Shown here: positions 30,558 to 40,600 of the stretch, one piece after another
Layout: every line of letters begins with the position of its first letter
Numbering within the stretch: position 1 is the first letter of the stretch
Made by a program: the position numbers and the translations under genes
Assembly: GCA_025370845.1 (NCBI GenBank)
Contig: JAMXFF010000024.1
Span: 54,497 to 116,372 of the forward strand
Direction of reading: 5' to 3'
DNA length: 61,876 nucleotides
From: Laspinema palackyanum D2a
GTDB taxonomy: Bacteria > Cyanobacteriota > Cyanobacteriia > Cyanobacteriales > Laspinemataceae
The notes under the pieces: model-generated
Told to the model about the DNA's origin: nothing
The model's input: the letters and a program-made list of their open reading frames with translations, nothing else
The model's database searches: none

Positions 30558-30950
30558 GGGAGATGGGGAAGATGGGGGAGATGGGGAGGATAGGGAGGCT
30601 GTTCGTAGTAACGACTTCAGTCGTTATCTTATCTCCGTTCGTAGTAACGACTTCAGTCGTTATCTTATCTCCGTTCGTAGTAACGACTTCAGTCGTTATC
30701 TTATCTTAGTTCGTAGTAACGACTTCAGTCGTTTCATGGCTGAAGCCGTGACAGGCACTATCAGAGGCTTAAGCGCCTGTGAAGAAACTGGAGGATCCGG
30801 CTATGGGTGCGTTACTTGGCTGACGCCAAGTAACGAGGTAACGACTGAAGTCGTTACTACGAACAGGAACCCCATCCTCCCCATCCTCCCCATCCTCCCC
30901 ATCCTCCCCATCCTCCCCATCTCCCCCATCCTCCCCATCTCCCCTGAAAA
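30558..30950. repeat. Composite repeat: 36-bp palindromic units flanked by C-rich/G-rich microsatellite
   Basis: Four direct units of 36 bp (starts 30601, 30637, 30673, 30709) each carry GTAGTAACGACTTCAGTCGTTA, the reverse complement of the window-start repeat core. An inverted copy is at 30840-30864. On the left lies a G-rich 9-bp microsatellite (GATGGGGAG-type, 30560-30598). On the right is the complementary CATCCTCCC run (30876-30950), so the whole module is a large imperfect inverted repeat. Confidence 0.9.
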
Positions 30951-30969
30951 AAATTTTTTTCAAAAACAG

Positions 30970-31000
30970 TTGACAAAACCAGGTAGGTATCTGTTAGTAT
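30970..31000 (+). promoter_or_regulatory. Promoter of tRNA-Gln
   Basis: TTGACA (30970-30975) and TAGTAT (30995-31000), spacer 19, ending 17 bases before the mature tRNA. The same box pair with a 17-base spacer precedes the long tRNA array. Confidence 0.55.
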
Positions 31001-31017
31001 GTTTAAGGTCAGAGAAA

Positions 31018-31089
31018 TGGGGCGTCGCCAAGCGGTAAGGCACCTGGTTTTGGTCCAGGCATCCGGAGGTTCGAATCCTTCCGCCCCAG
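31018..31089 (+). tRNA. tRNA-Gln(TTG)
   Basis: 72 bases, canonical cloverleaf: acceptor TGGGGCG/CGCCCCA, anticodon stem CCTGG/CCAGG, loop TTTTGGT, T-loop TTCGAAT, discriminator G, no encoded CCA. Stand-alone gene, probably the housekeeping copy; a second, different tRNA-Gln(TTG) is in the array at 56844. Confidence 0.96.
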
Positions 31090-31172
31090 TTGACTACAAC
31101 TCTATCAAGCAGAGTGAAGTTCAGAAAATCACTGAATTAAGGCGTCTGCTATCAGTGTGAAAGCGTCTAAAT

Positions 31173-31212
31173 AAAAGACCTACTTTTGAATAAGAAGTGG
31201 GTCTTTTGTTTT
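31173..31212 (+). terminator. Intrinsic terminator after tRNA-Gln
   Basis: AAAAGACCTACTT pairs with AAGTGGGTCTTTT (one G-T) over a TTGAATAAG loop, with a T-rich tail. It lies about 85 bases beyond the tRNA. Confidence 0.8.
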
Positions 31213-31285
31213 GGAATGCCTTCAGACAACCTGCCGCCCTTTGTGGGAAAATCGGCAAGGAGATTCTCTACCCTCAAATCCGATT

Positions 31286-32065
31286 GTGTCTAACCTTCCG
31301 ACAATTCTAGCCCTTGATTTTGATGGCGTCATTTGTGACGGATTAATCGAATATTTCCAGACTACTTGGCGATCGTATTGCCAAATCTGGCAGAATCCCG
31401 ATCGCCTCCCCCCGGAAGAAATAGCGCCCTTGTTTTATCAACTCAGACCGGCGATCGAAACGGGATGGGAGATGCCAGTCCTGGTGCGATCGCTCCTTTT
31501 AGGAACTCACCCAGACCAAATATTAGAAAACTGGCCCGCAATTTGTTCGCAAATCGTTACTGCTGAAGGATTAGAACCCACAGATTTAGCGGCGATCGTG
31601 GATGGCATCCGGGATAAATGGATTGCAGAAGACCTCACGGACTGGTTAAGTTTGCATCGGTTTTATCCCGGTGTTATCGATCGCCTCAAAAGCTACCTCG
31701 CCACCCATCAGCAACTGGTGATCATCACCACCAAAGAAGAACGCTTCGTGCGATCGCTGCTGCAACAACAAGGCATCCAACTCCCAGAAGACTGCGTATT
31801 TGGTAAAAATGTCAAGCGTCCCAAGCACCAAATTCTGCGAGAATTACTCGGCAAAATCACCCCAACCCCAACCATTTGGTTTGTAGAGGACCGCTTAAAA
31901 ACCTTAGAATCCGTGCAAAAACAACTGGACCTGACCGGGGTCAAATTATATCTCGCAGACTGGGGATATAATACCCCTAGCGATCGCACAGCAGCGCAGA
32001 ACAATTCTGGGATAGAACTCTTGTCCTTGTCTAGCTTCTGCCAAGACTGTTCAGTTTGGCCTTAA
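31286..32065 (+). CDS. HAD-superfamily hydrolase
   Basis: About 259 residues from the GTG at 31286. An earlier TTG at 31211 is in frame but adds an unlikely leader. Seen: motif I DFDGVICD directly at the N-terminus (phosphate-accepting Asp and the general acid/base Asp two on), a helical cap, motif II ITT, motif III Lys in the KRPKHQIL region, and a motif IV-like WFVEDRLKTLESV. Likely a phosphatase, or a phosphoglycolate- or nucleotide-type HAD enzyme; substrate not predictable. It lies just beyond the tRNA-Gln terminator and is followed 93 bp later by nurA. Confidence 0.82.
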   Translation: MSNLPTILALDFDGVICDGLIEYFQTTWRSYCQIWQNPDRLPPEEIAPLFYQLRPAIETGWEMPVLVRSLLLGTHPDQILENWPAICSQIVTAEGLEPTDLAAIVDGIRDKWIAEDLTDWLSLHRFYPGVIDRLKSYLATHQQLVIITTKEERFVRSLLQQQGIQLPEDCVFGKNVKRPKHQILRELLGKITPTPTIWFVEDRLKTLESVQKQLDLTGVKLYLADWGYNTPSDRTAAQNNSGIELLSLSSFCQDCSVWP

Positions 32066-32158
32066 ATCCGGGACTCAATCATGGAAGGGTCCGGCCCGGG
32101 GTTATAAAATAAATACAGCAAAAGCAACAACGGGCTATTTGATACCCAGGGGGAACGG

Positions 32159-33388
32159 ATGCTAGATCTGACCAAAATCGCAAGGCAAATGCAGGGAATC
32201 AGCGAACATCTTTCCAGAGAAGCGGAACAATCCCGCCAGCGGTTGGAAGTCGCCCAAAAATTGCGGAAAAAAGCTCACTCAGACCAAGAGCATTTGATTC
32301 AGGAAAGAGAAATTTGGCGCGATCGCATGGGATTTCCCGTTGCTATCCCCGCTGAACCCCTGGACTTTACCCCCTACATCCCGACCCCCCCCAACGTCCA
32401 AACCGTGCTCGCTACGGATGGGTCTCAGATTGCACCCTCCCACCATGAAATTGCCTACTGTTACTTAATTAATGTCGGGCGAGTGATTCTCCATTATGGT
32501 CAAAGTCGCCTCCCCCTGTTAGATAGTCTGCCGGAGGTGTTTTATAAACCCGAGGACCTGTATATTTCGCGGCAATGGGGGATTAAAACCGAAGAATGGA
32601 TGGGGTATCGACGGGGGGTTTCCGAGGCGATCGCCCTCGCCGATTTAGCCATTGCCTTGAGAACCCCAGGAAGCGGTCAAATTGCTCATCCAGAAGCGCC
32701 TATTTTAGGCATGGTCGATGGAGCCTTGATTTACTGGTTTCTCGAACCCTTACCCACCGATGCGCGTCAGCTCATTCTCGGGGCCATTTTAGAAGCTTGG
32801 GAAAAAATGCGGCAAGTCAAGGTCCCGATTGTGGGGTATATCAGTGCCTCCCGCAGTAGTGAATCCCTCAGCTTCTTAAGATTAGCCGCCTGTCCCCATC
32901 CCCACCCCGACTGTTTTACTCATTGTCCCATCCAGGCGGATTCCGTCCTGCGTCCCTACGACCAAAAAGCTCCCTGCCAAGTCTTTGATCCCTTGCGGGA
33001 TACCACCTTATGGGCCTCTGTACTTGAACCGGGTCAACGGAGTCCCCTCTGGCGCAGTTGTTCGCGGATTCTGGATTTATATCCCCCAGAACATCAAGTT
33101 TATTTCTGTTACCTTCATGTCGGGCCAGAAATTGCCCGAATTGATATGCCTGCCTGGGTTGCCCAAGATCCATCTCTGTTAAACATGGCGCTAAGTATGG
33201 TTTTGTCCCAAGTGCAAAAAGGGTATGGCTATCCGGTGGTGTTAGCGGAGGCCCACAATCAAGCGGTGGTTCGAGGAGGCGATCGGGCTCGTTTCTTTGC
33301 CCTTCTCGAACAACAAATGATTAAAGCCGGATTGCAAAATGTCGGCACCTCCTACAAAGAAACCCGCAAACGCGGCAGTATTGCTTAG
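32159..33388 (+). CDS. NurA-domain nuclease
   Basis: 409 residues. NurA is a single-strand endonuclease and 5'-3' exonuclease that works with HerA in archaeal and some bacterial DNA-end resection. Seen: a long N-terminal coiled coil (about 10-60); the metal-binding ATDGSQI at 85-91 (Asp87); a second acidic motif in MVDGALIYWF at about 183; a YISASRSS segment; and C-terminal VVLAEAHNQAVV. No herA gene is adjacent; cyanobacterial members usually stand alone. Start ATG with GGGGGAACGG upstream. Converges on xseB, another DNA-end enzyme. Confidence 0.82.
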   Translation: MLDLTKIARQMQGISEHLSREAEQSRQRLEVAQKLRKKAHSDQEHLIQEREIWRDRMGFPVAIPAEPLDFTPYIPTPPNVQTVLATDGSQIAPSHHEIAYCYLINVGRVILHYGQSRLPLLDSLPEVFYKPEDLYISRQWGIKTEEWMGYRRGVSEAIALADLAIALRTPGSGQIAHPEAPILGMVDGALIYWFLEPLPTDARQLILGAILEAWEKMRQVKVPIVGYISASRSSESLSFLRLAACPHPHPDCFTHCPIQADSVLRPYDQKAPCQVFDPLRDTTLWASVLEPGQRSPLWRSCSRILDLYPPEHQVYFCYLHVGPEIARIDMPAWVAQDPSLLNMALSMVLSQVQKGYGYPVVLAEAHNQAVVRGGDRARFFALLEQQMIKAGLQNVGTSYKETRKRGSIA

Positions 33389-33410
33389 GAGAAGGATGAA
33401 GCATGAAAGC

Positions 33411-33502
33411 GAACGTTTGTAGTAACCCCTGACGGGGTTAAATCCATCAGACTCAGTAACGGAGTCACTACGAAAGCTTGTAGTAACCCCGTCAGGGGTT
33501 GC
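33411..33502. repeat. GTTTGTAGT-family fold-back element
   Basis: GTTTGTAGTAACCCCTGACGGGGTTA opens the element; AGTCACTACGAAAGCTTGTAGTAACCCCGTCAGGGGTT closes it. Several nested hairpins (AACCCC-TGAC-GGGGTT type). Located between the convergent nurA and xseB, where it might terminate both. Confidence 0.75.
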
Positions 33503-33558
33503 CCTGTCAAGGTGTATTTGTAGGGACGCAATGGCTGTAGCCTGTTCCCACTCCTCTT

Positions 33559-33819
33559 TCAAAACTCAAAACTCACCTCATCGAGAGTTTCCAGTAATAC
33601 ATTCACCTGTTGCTGTCGTTGAGAGAGGAACGATTCGCACTGCCGTAAATACTCAACTGCCGTGGTGAATTGGTCGAAAACCTCAGCTAATTCTAGTTCC
33701 CCCGATTCGACTCGTTCAACGATCGCCTCAATTTGAGCCACCGTTGCCTCATAGTTCCAGTCTGATTCGGGGGTAAAACCCTTGTTCTTAGAAATCGGAA
33801 CCCGCCCTGAATTGCTCAT
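33559..33819 (-). CDS. xseB: Exodeoxyribonuclease VII small subunit
   Basis: 86 residues from the ATG at 33819 (MSNSGRVP); a longer frame to 33936 has no family similarity. Two-helix XseB pattern: [43 protein letters not shown]. Several copies bind each XseA to degrade single-stranded DNA into oligonucleotides. xseA is not next to it. The N-terminal extension of about 18 residues is mildly longer than usual. Confidence 0.88.
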   Translation of the reverse strand: MSNSGRVPISKNKGFTPESDWNYEATVAQIEAIVERVESGELELAEVFDQFTTAVEYLRQCESFLSQRQQQVNVLLETLDEVSFEF

Positions 33820-34151
33820 CTTCTGTTCGTCTGAAGGGACTGTTAATAAAATCTGCTTAATTTTAATAGATCCCTGGATGAAGTGCGAGCCCTCCCTCGA
33901 TTTTGTAGCCGTTGTTGGTGAATTTTCTCTCAACAAGGGTCAATTGTGTAGTTATATCTACTCAATTATCAAGGTTAAACAGCAGATTTCTTCCTTTGAA
34001 TTGAGATTCGGCAATGCCTCGTGATTGTTGGGACCTCTTGACGATTCGGGTTGGGTAGGCTAGGCTGGAATTAAAAAAATTTATGCTAACTCTGCATGGA
34101 ATTAACCCATGAAATCAAGGGAATGGGGCTGATAGCGAGAAACTTATACAA
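33820..34151. other. Intergenic, xseB promoter side and IS630 left flank
   Basis: 330 bases, A/T-rich. It must hold the xseB promoter. The part after about 34050 probably belongs to the IS630 remnant, but I could not define a terminal inverted repeat. Confidence 0.4.
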
Positions 34152-34700
34152 ATGGCAAGAACTCTCAACCTAGAAATTAAGGAATCTTCAGAAGAACTGA
34201 AACATCTGCTGGAGAGGCAGACCAGTGTCCAAATGAAAGAAAGACTGCAAGCTTTGTACTTACTGAAAACGGGAACGCTCTCTACTTTGCAAGAGTTATC
34301 CTCAGTTTTAGTCAGAGACCCCTCAACAATTTATCGATGGTTTCAAAAGTACAAACAAGAGGGATTAGATGGATTACTCAAACCCTATAAAAGCCTGGGT
34401 AAAACTACGACTATTCCATCAGCAGCGATGGGGAAATTAAAGCAATATTTGGAGGGAAATGAGGGATTTACCAGTTATGGAGAGATTCAAACTTGGTTAA
34501 AAGAAGAATGTGGAGTTGATGTGAGTTATCATGTAGTTTATAGAGCGGTGTATCAAAAACTGAATGCCAAAATAAAAGGGTCTAAACCCCAAAAAAGAAT
34601 TAGAAAAAAGAGTGGAAAGGTAGAAGCAAGGGACTTCACGGAGAAGTCAGCAGAAGTGGGTTGGGGATCTGAGGAACAGTCACCGCTTTCCAACCGTTGA
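34152..34700 (+). pseudogene. IS630-type transposase, N-terminal helix-turn-helix part only
   Basis: 182 residues: two helix-turn-helix segments (LQELSSVLVRDPSTIYRWFQKYKQEG, and a winged-helix region with GFTSYGEIQTWLKEECGVDVSYHVVYRAV), then a basic stretch. This matches the DNA-binding first half of IS630/Tc1-like transposases. The DDE catalytic half is absent: only 86 bp separate the stop from the next gene. Either a truncated element or an OrfA left after deletion of OrfB. A domesticated DNA-binding protein is the alternative. Confidence 0.72.
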
Positions 34701-34786
34701 GTGTTAATTCAAATGAATGGGGTGGGAGAACAGGAGCTTAAAGCTAATCATCAGGGGAGAGGGTTTGGCCGAGTCAGACCCCGGGG

Positions 34787-35083
34787 CTATTTTTTTGCCA
34801 AACATGAAGCGATCGCCCCTTCTAAGTCCGGTTGACTTAATTCTGTGATGATAAAGACTTCTTGCACAGTTTTTCCCTGTCTGGCAATCACCTTATATCC
34901 GCCCAAAATAGGAACCGATATTTTTAACTTCATCTGGGGACAGTGACCTTTGGCACGACCAATCACCCCGGGAGTAATGGTTTGAATGCCGAGGCAACCC
35001 GTTAACTTTTCCAGGATGGCGATTAAACCCGGAATATGGGTGGAGTGATTCAGAACCAAGCGACCGCTAGAAGGTTTTCCCAT
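34787..35083 (-). CDS. DUF2103-like protein
   Basis: 98 residues, starting MGKPSSGRLVLNHSTHIPGL. The NHSTHIPGL start, TPGVIGRAKGH and GYKVIARQGKTVQEVF runs fit what I recall of DUF2103, annotated as a predicted metal-binding protein in cyanobacteria and haloarchaea. The HST-H pair and the KGHCP Cys/His could be ligands. Function unknown. Confidence 0.68.
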   Translation of the reverse strand: MGKPSSGRLVLNHSTHIPGLIAILEKLTGCLGIQTITPGVIGRAKGHCPQMKLKISVPILGGYKVIARQGKTVQEVFIITELSQPDLEGAIASCLAKK

Positions 35084-35289
35084 AAGATGTTTACCAAATA
35101 GAATAGTGTTTTCAAAGATATTGGGGAACCAACCAGAGGCTGCGACAGCCTGGAAATCAGCTTGGATACCCTAGACGAGAAATTGCGCCTCTGTAACTTA
35201 CAGTATGCAACCTCCTGGTTCATCTTAAGGGTAAACCGTGAAACCCTCATCTTGAACCCTAAGCTGGGACGCCTGATTCTTTAACAGGA

Positions 35290-35583
35290 TTAGGCTTTTT
35301 CTAAAGGAGCCATCGTCAATCCAGCGCGGCTGAGTTGCTGATGGTACAATTCGGCTTGCTCTAGTGGACCCACCCAGACTGTAGCTTGTCCTTCAAAGTG
35401 AACTTGATTGGTGAGTTCCCAAGCTAGATCGCTCGTCATGTTGGGAATGTACTTCATTAAGCAGGAGGAAACGTGCTGAAAGGTATTAAAATCATCGTTA
35501 AGCACGATTACCTTATAATTCGGATACGGTTGTCGGGTAACTTGACCCACTTGGTCCGGCGCAATAGTCGGCGCTGTCGCCAT
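35290..35583 (-). CDS. clpS: ATP-dependent Clp protease adaptor ClpS
   Basis: 97 residues from the ATG at 35583 (MATAPTIAPD). ClpS carries N-degron substrates to the ClpC/ClpAP protease. Seen: the core YKVIVLNDDFNTFQHV, with the NDD-type substrate-pocket residues, then a VHFEGQATVWVG segment contacting the Clp N-domain. Cyanobacteria often have two ClpS forms; I cannot say which this is. A longer frame to 35616 is less likely. Confidence 0.9.
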   Translation of the reverse strand: MATAPTIAPDQVGQVTRQPYPNYKVIVLNDDFNTFQHVSSCLMKYIPNMTSDLAWELTNQVHFEGQATVWVGPLEQAELYHQQLSRAGLTMAPLEKA

Positions 35584-36034
35584 TGAGCGAATCTTTACTG
35601 AAAGTCCCCTAGTCATAGCCTTGGCCTTACCGAATTAAGTTAACAATAATAGTTGTGTACCGTGATTCTGTGGTTAGTTTAACAAGGAACTGTCCGATCA
35701 TCAATCCATTGAGTCGGAAGGAGCCAGAAATTGTCAAGGGCTGGGCTAAATTTTTGGCGGGGGGGATGAATTGGTTTAAGGACCGATCGCCTCTCAACCC
35801 GCCAGAATCATTGCACTAATTTTAGGGAAACCGGGGACTGTACGGGATATTTGTTCAGGGAAGTAGGGCGATCGCCGCCCATTGAGCAACCCTCAAGTTC
35901 GGGGCAATTCATGAATCACCCCTGCAACCGATGGAGGGAGGTCAACAGCAGGAGCCTCTCACCCTTGATCGCCCAGTCACCCTTCCGAGGAAGCGAATGG
36001 ATTCCGGCCTGGGTGGCACCGCTTTAAAACATAG
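35584..36034. other. Intergenic, 450 bases, no gene seen
   Basis: Upstream of clpS and downstream of the adenylate cyclase gene, which is read toward it. Several HIP1 sites. No defined promoter or RNA seen. Confidence 0.4.
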
Positions 36035-36052
36035 AAAACCCCGAAGGGTTTT
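36035..36052 (-). terminator. Hairpin terminator of the cyclase gene
   Basis: AAAACCC-CGAA-GGGTTTT, a perfect 7-bp stem with A/T flanks, 25 bp beyond the stop of the minus-strand cyclase gene. Confidence 0.6.
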
Positions 36053-36076
36053 AAATAATTATCAGATTGAATTAAA

Positions 36077-37141
36077 CTAAACAATAGGTTTTTTACCCAT
36101 TAGGAGATAGGTCAACATTTCTCCTTTGCCTTTGACCTGAATCAGGCCCCGGTTTTCAAATAAAAAATCATCAGCCAGACATTCATAAGTGGAAGTTGTC
36201 ACTTGAATCCGTCCAGGAATGCCGTGAGATTCCATTCTTGAAGCCGTATTGACCGTATCCCCCCATAGGTCATAACTAAACTTTTTAGTTCCAATGACTC
36301 CCGCTTCCACCGGGCCGGTACTGATGCCGATCCGCATGGCGATCGTTTCGCCATGATTCGTCCTTAATTGGGTCGTAGCGTCGAGCATATCCAGAGCCAT
36401 TTGCGCGATCGCCTGAGCATGGTCCGGCCTAGGCATGGGTAAACCCCCGACCACCATATAGGCATCGCCAATGGTTTTAATTTTTTCCAACCCATATTTA
36501 TCCGCCAACTCATCAAACAACGAGAAAATATGGTTGAGAAACTCCACCAATTCCGGGGGAGATAAATGAGAAGAAAGCTGGGAAAAGCCGACAATATCGG
36601 CAAAAAGAACGGTCACATCCGAAAAATTATCGGCGATCGTCCGTTCCCCGGCCTTGAGCCGTTCCGCAATCGGTTTGGGTAAAATATTCAGCAAGAGCAG
36701 TTCCGATTTAGCCTGTTCATCTTGTAACTTTTGTAAAACTGCTTGTTCTTGGTCTCGCAGGCGTTTTTTCTCCAAAGAAGCACCAATCCGAGCTTTTAAC
36801 AGCACCGGATTAAAGGGTTTAGAGAGATAGTCTTCTGCACCCAATTCAATGCATTTGACCACGCTATCAATATCATCCACAGCGGAAATCATAATCACCG
36901 GGATATGGCGCAGACTGGAATCGGCCTTAATTTCCTCTAAGACTTGATAGCCATTAAGATGGGGCATCATAATATCGAGTAGCACGAGATCGAAGGGTTC
37001 CGCTCGGATTAATTCGAGTGCCTTCAGTCCATCTTCTGCAATTTTGACGTGGTAGCCTTGCCGCTTCAAGCGGCGGCAGAGGAGATCGCGGTTGGCTTCA
37101 ACATCATCAACTACCAGCACCGAGGCTTGGTCAAGGTTCAT
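36077..37141 (-). CDS. Response regulator-adenylate cyclase (class III)
   Basis: 354 residues. The N-terminal receiver (about 6-125) carries VVDDVEANRDLL, phospho-acceptor Asp56 (LVLLDIMMP), the switch Ser in MISA and Lys in LSKPF. A coiled linker (about 125-175) follows, then a class III cyclase domain (about 178-350): metal-binding VTVLFADIVGFS, substrate Lys in LEKIKTIGDAYMV, and DLWGDTVNTASRMES with the transition-state Asn/Arg. The Lys/Asp pair favours ATP over GTP, so the product is probably cAMP. Phosphorylation should gate the cyclase. The upstream six-PAS kinase in the same orientation is a likely partner. Confidence 0.93.
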   Translation of the reverse strand: MNLDQASVLVVDDVEANRDLLCRRLKRQGYHVKIAEDGLKALELIRAEPFDLVLLDIMMPHLNGYQVLEEIKADSSLRHIPVIMISAVDDIDSVVKCIELGAEDYLSKPFNPVLLKARIGASLEKKRLRDQEQAVLQKLQDEQAKSELLLLNILPKPIAERLKAGERTIADNFSDVTVLFADIVGFSQLSSHLSPPELVEFLNHIFSLFDELADKYGLEKIKTIGDAYMVVGGLPMPRPDHAQAIAQMALDMLDATTQLRTNHGETIAMRIGISTGPVEAGVIGTKKFSYDLWGDTVNTASRMESHGIPGRIQVTTSTYECLADDFLFENRGLIQVKGKGEMLTYLLMGKKPIV

Positions 37142-37646
37142 GGCATCGACTCTTTAAAATCTAGCAGGCTCGAAATAGCAATCGGGCAGGGGTTTAATGG
37201 GGTTAACCCGTCTCGGAACGGGCGATCGCCTCTAGGAGACGATAGGGGTGACCTTAGTCGTGGGATCCTGAAGATCCGGCAGGAGGTAGAACCTATTGAT
37301 ACCAAATCCGGGGGTCAAAGTTCTGTTTTGAGGTTAGCTCTTTTGATAGAGTCTTTGTCTGTGTAGCCGCACCCGACTGGGTGTAGGGGTTTTCAGACGA
37401 CTCAGAACCGCATGGAGTAGGAGAGGAGTTTTGGGCGATCGCATCATGGCATTAGTGTCCGCATAGCTGGGTTTACTGAGATTGAAGGAGCAAATCAACC
37501 CCTGATGGCGTTTGCTCTCTCGCCGTGGTGCAAGTGATTCGGCGAAATCCCATTTAAAGATGGAAACTTCCTAGGATTCTACCTATTTCTTGAAGGTTCT
37601 ATCCGATGGCCAGAGAATTTCCCCTGGAAAATGCCTCATTTGAGCA
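37142..37646. other. Intergenic, 505 bases, cyclase promoter side
   Basis: No gene seen. It separates the six-PAS kinase from the cyclase gene, so the two may be separate transcripts. No -10/-35 pair stood out. Confidence 0.4.
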
Positions 37647-40600
37647 TTAGGAGTCAGGTTGAACTGGGACAGTCCGGAGACGGACTGTAAAAGTGGACCC
37701 CACTCCCACTTGACTGCTCACGGAGATTTCACCTCCCATCATCTCGCAGAATCGCTGAGAAATAGCTAATCCTAAACCTGTGCCGCCATACTTGCGCGTC
37801 GTCGAAGGGTCCGCTTGGGTAAAGGCGTTAAAAATTTGATTCATTTGTTCGGGACTCATGCCAATCCCCGTATCCGTCACCCGAAAGATAATACAGGGAG
37901 ACGGAGGCCCCAGAGGGTCACCGTTGAGGGGCTGGGTAGAATCCGTCCCCATCAGGTCCCCAGACTCCCCGAGAGGTGACTTCAAAGGGGTCTGAGGAAT
38001 CCACATCAGGTCCCGAGAGACCTCAAAGGTAATGGTTCCCTCGGTGGTGAATTTAGCGGCATTACTCAAGAGGTTTAATAACACTTGTCGGATTTTTGTC
38101 AAGTCTGCATATAAGGTTCCGATATCAGGGGGACAGATTGATTCTAATGTATTGTTATTTTTTTGAATCAAGGGTTTGGCGGTGGCCAGGACATTTTCAA
38201 GCAGAGTCTGGATCTCGAAGGTTTCTAAATAGAGTTCCATCTTACCCGCTTCGATTTTGGAAATATCCAAAATATCGTTAATCAGGGAGAGTAAGTGTCT
38301 CCCGGCAACTTGGATTTTTTGCAAATCGGGGATGAAGTCTTCCGACCCTAAATCTTCGGATTCTTCGAGGAGAATTTCGCTGTAACCGATAATAGCATTC
38401 AGGGGGGTTCGGAGTTCATGACTCATGTTGGCCAGAAAGGCACTTTTAGCGCGGTTTGCAGCTTCGGCGGCGGCTTTGGCTTCTTGCAATTGCTGAGAGA
38501 CTTTCTTGCGATCGCTGATATCGTTGAGAGTCCCAGAAAGGCCGATGATTGTCCCATCGGGAGAGAGTCTCAGCCTCGCATAAACGTCAATCCAGCGGCG
38601 ATCGCCTGTCTTGGTCAGATAACACACCTCATGGTGGCAATAGTCAATCTGTCCCTGCACCAATTTCTGGAATTTTTGTTGAGTCTCCAGATGATTTTCG
38701 GGATGAATATAGTTTAAAAATGGCGTCCCGAGACTTTCTTGGATACTATATCCTGAAATTTCCGTCCAAGCCGGGTTGAGGAAGGTCCAGCATCCATTGG
38801 GGTCGGTTTGAAAAATGACTTCTTGAACCGTATTCACCACGGAGCGATATTTTTCTTCACTGTCTTGCAAAGAGGCGATTAGTTGCAGTTTTTCCGCTTC
38901 GGAGCGCTTGCGGGCGGTAATATCTCGGACGATCGCCAAGGCTTCCTGCTCTCCACTCGCCACAACCCGGCTTTCATAACTAAATATTTCTTCGTTAATG
39001 GTTAAGTCATATTCAAATATCTCAATTTCATGACTTTGTAAAGTTTTTTCTAAAGCATTAATACAATCTGCAACCACTTCATGGGATAATAATTCACTTA
39101 ATTTTTTACCTAAAAATTGGCCACTTAAGTTACCAAAATCGATGCCATTGACAGGTTTAAAGTCCAGAATCGTTTGTCGGCGATCAAAGCGGAACATTAA
39201 ATCAGGCATGGCATTGAGCAAGGCGCGATTTTTGGCTTCGCTTTTGCTCAATAAAGACATAGCGTGTAACATTTGGAACTCGGACCGCTTGCGATCGCTA
39301 ATATCCTGCACCGAACCCAGCACCTTCTTTCTCGGTTCTTCCCCGGGGTGATCAACCGTTCGGGCGGAATCGCGCAACCAACAAATTTCACCGAATTTGG
39401 TAAAAATTCGGTATTCTAAGACTGCTCCCTGTTCCCCCAGAATTTCTCGCTCAAATTGCCGAAACTTGGGCAAATCCTCGGGATGAATCACCCGATGCCA
39501 GCCGCCTTTTTGATTGATTTCCTCTCGGGTATAGCCCGTGATCCGTTTAAAGGATTCAGTCACCCATTCAGCGATCGGTTCACCCTGCTCATTGAGGGTC
39601 ATGGAATAGACAAAATCCGAAGCCAGTTCAGAAATGGCCCGATACCGGGCTTCACTCTGACGCAGAGCTTCTACGGATTTGGTGCGTTCGGTGATATCAG
39701 TTAGATAACCTTCTAGGGCAAATAATTCTCCCGTGACTGAAAAAATCCCGCGTCCTTGTTCCCAAATCCATTTGGTTTCTCCAGTGCGAGTGATGATGCG
39801 GTAAGCCGATTCAAAGGGCTGTTGGTTTTGTAAACTGGCTTGGACCTTGGCCCACAGTTCGTCTTGATCGTCAGGGTGGATGATTTTGCCAAAAGAAACC
39901 CGGCGATTCCCGATGAGATCTTCGGAACTATATCCGGTTAATTCGACACATCCATCGCTGACAAATTCCATTGTCCAATTTCGGTCATTTTTACAGCGAT
40001 AAACCATGCCCGGAAGGTTGCTCATCAGGGTGGCTAGGGTTCGTTGATTTTCAGTCACCGTGGCGATGAGCAATTTTTCCAGGTCTTGGGAGCGTTTGCG
40101 ATCGCTAATGTCTCGCACCGCTGCCACCCGGACTCTTTCACCGGAATTTAAAATTTCTTTCCCCTGAATTTCTACGACCCCAATTGTGCCGTCTTTTTTT
40201 AAAACCTCTACCTCGTAAGGAGTTTCATCGCCTAATTTAATCCGGGTTAAAGCGATTCTTTTAGAGTGGGGGGTTAAATAATCGAAGGCATTTTTGCCAA
40301 TCAACTCGGCCTCCGAGTAGCCGCTCATTTTTACGAGGGCTTGATTAACATCGATAATTTTTCCTCGGATATGAATGATGATCCCTTCAAAGGTGGCTTC
40401 CGAGAGTCGGCGCAATCGGGCTTCGCTATCGCGCAAAGCGGTTTCAGTTTGCACCTGCTGAGTAATTTCGCAAACTAAAGCGGCGACTCCGATGAGTTCA
40501 CGGGACTGATTGAGGAGGGGAAGGACATTCCATTCACAAGTTAGGGTTCTGCCTTCTCGGGTGCGATTTTCTAACCGCCAACGCTGTTTACAGGGGTGGG

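Noticed and set aside
30601-30735. CRISPR-like array of 36-bp units
   Set aside because: Whole 36-bp units are identical, with no variable spacers.
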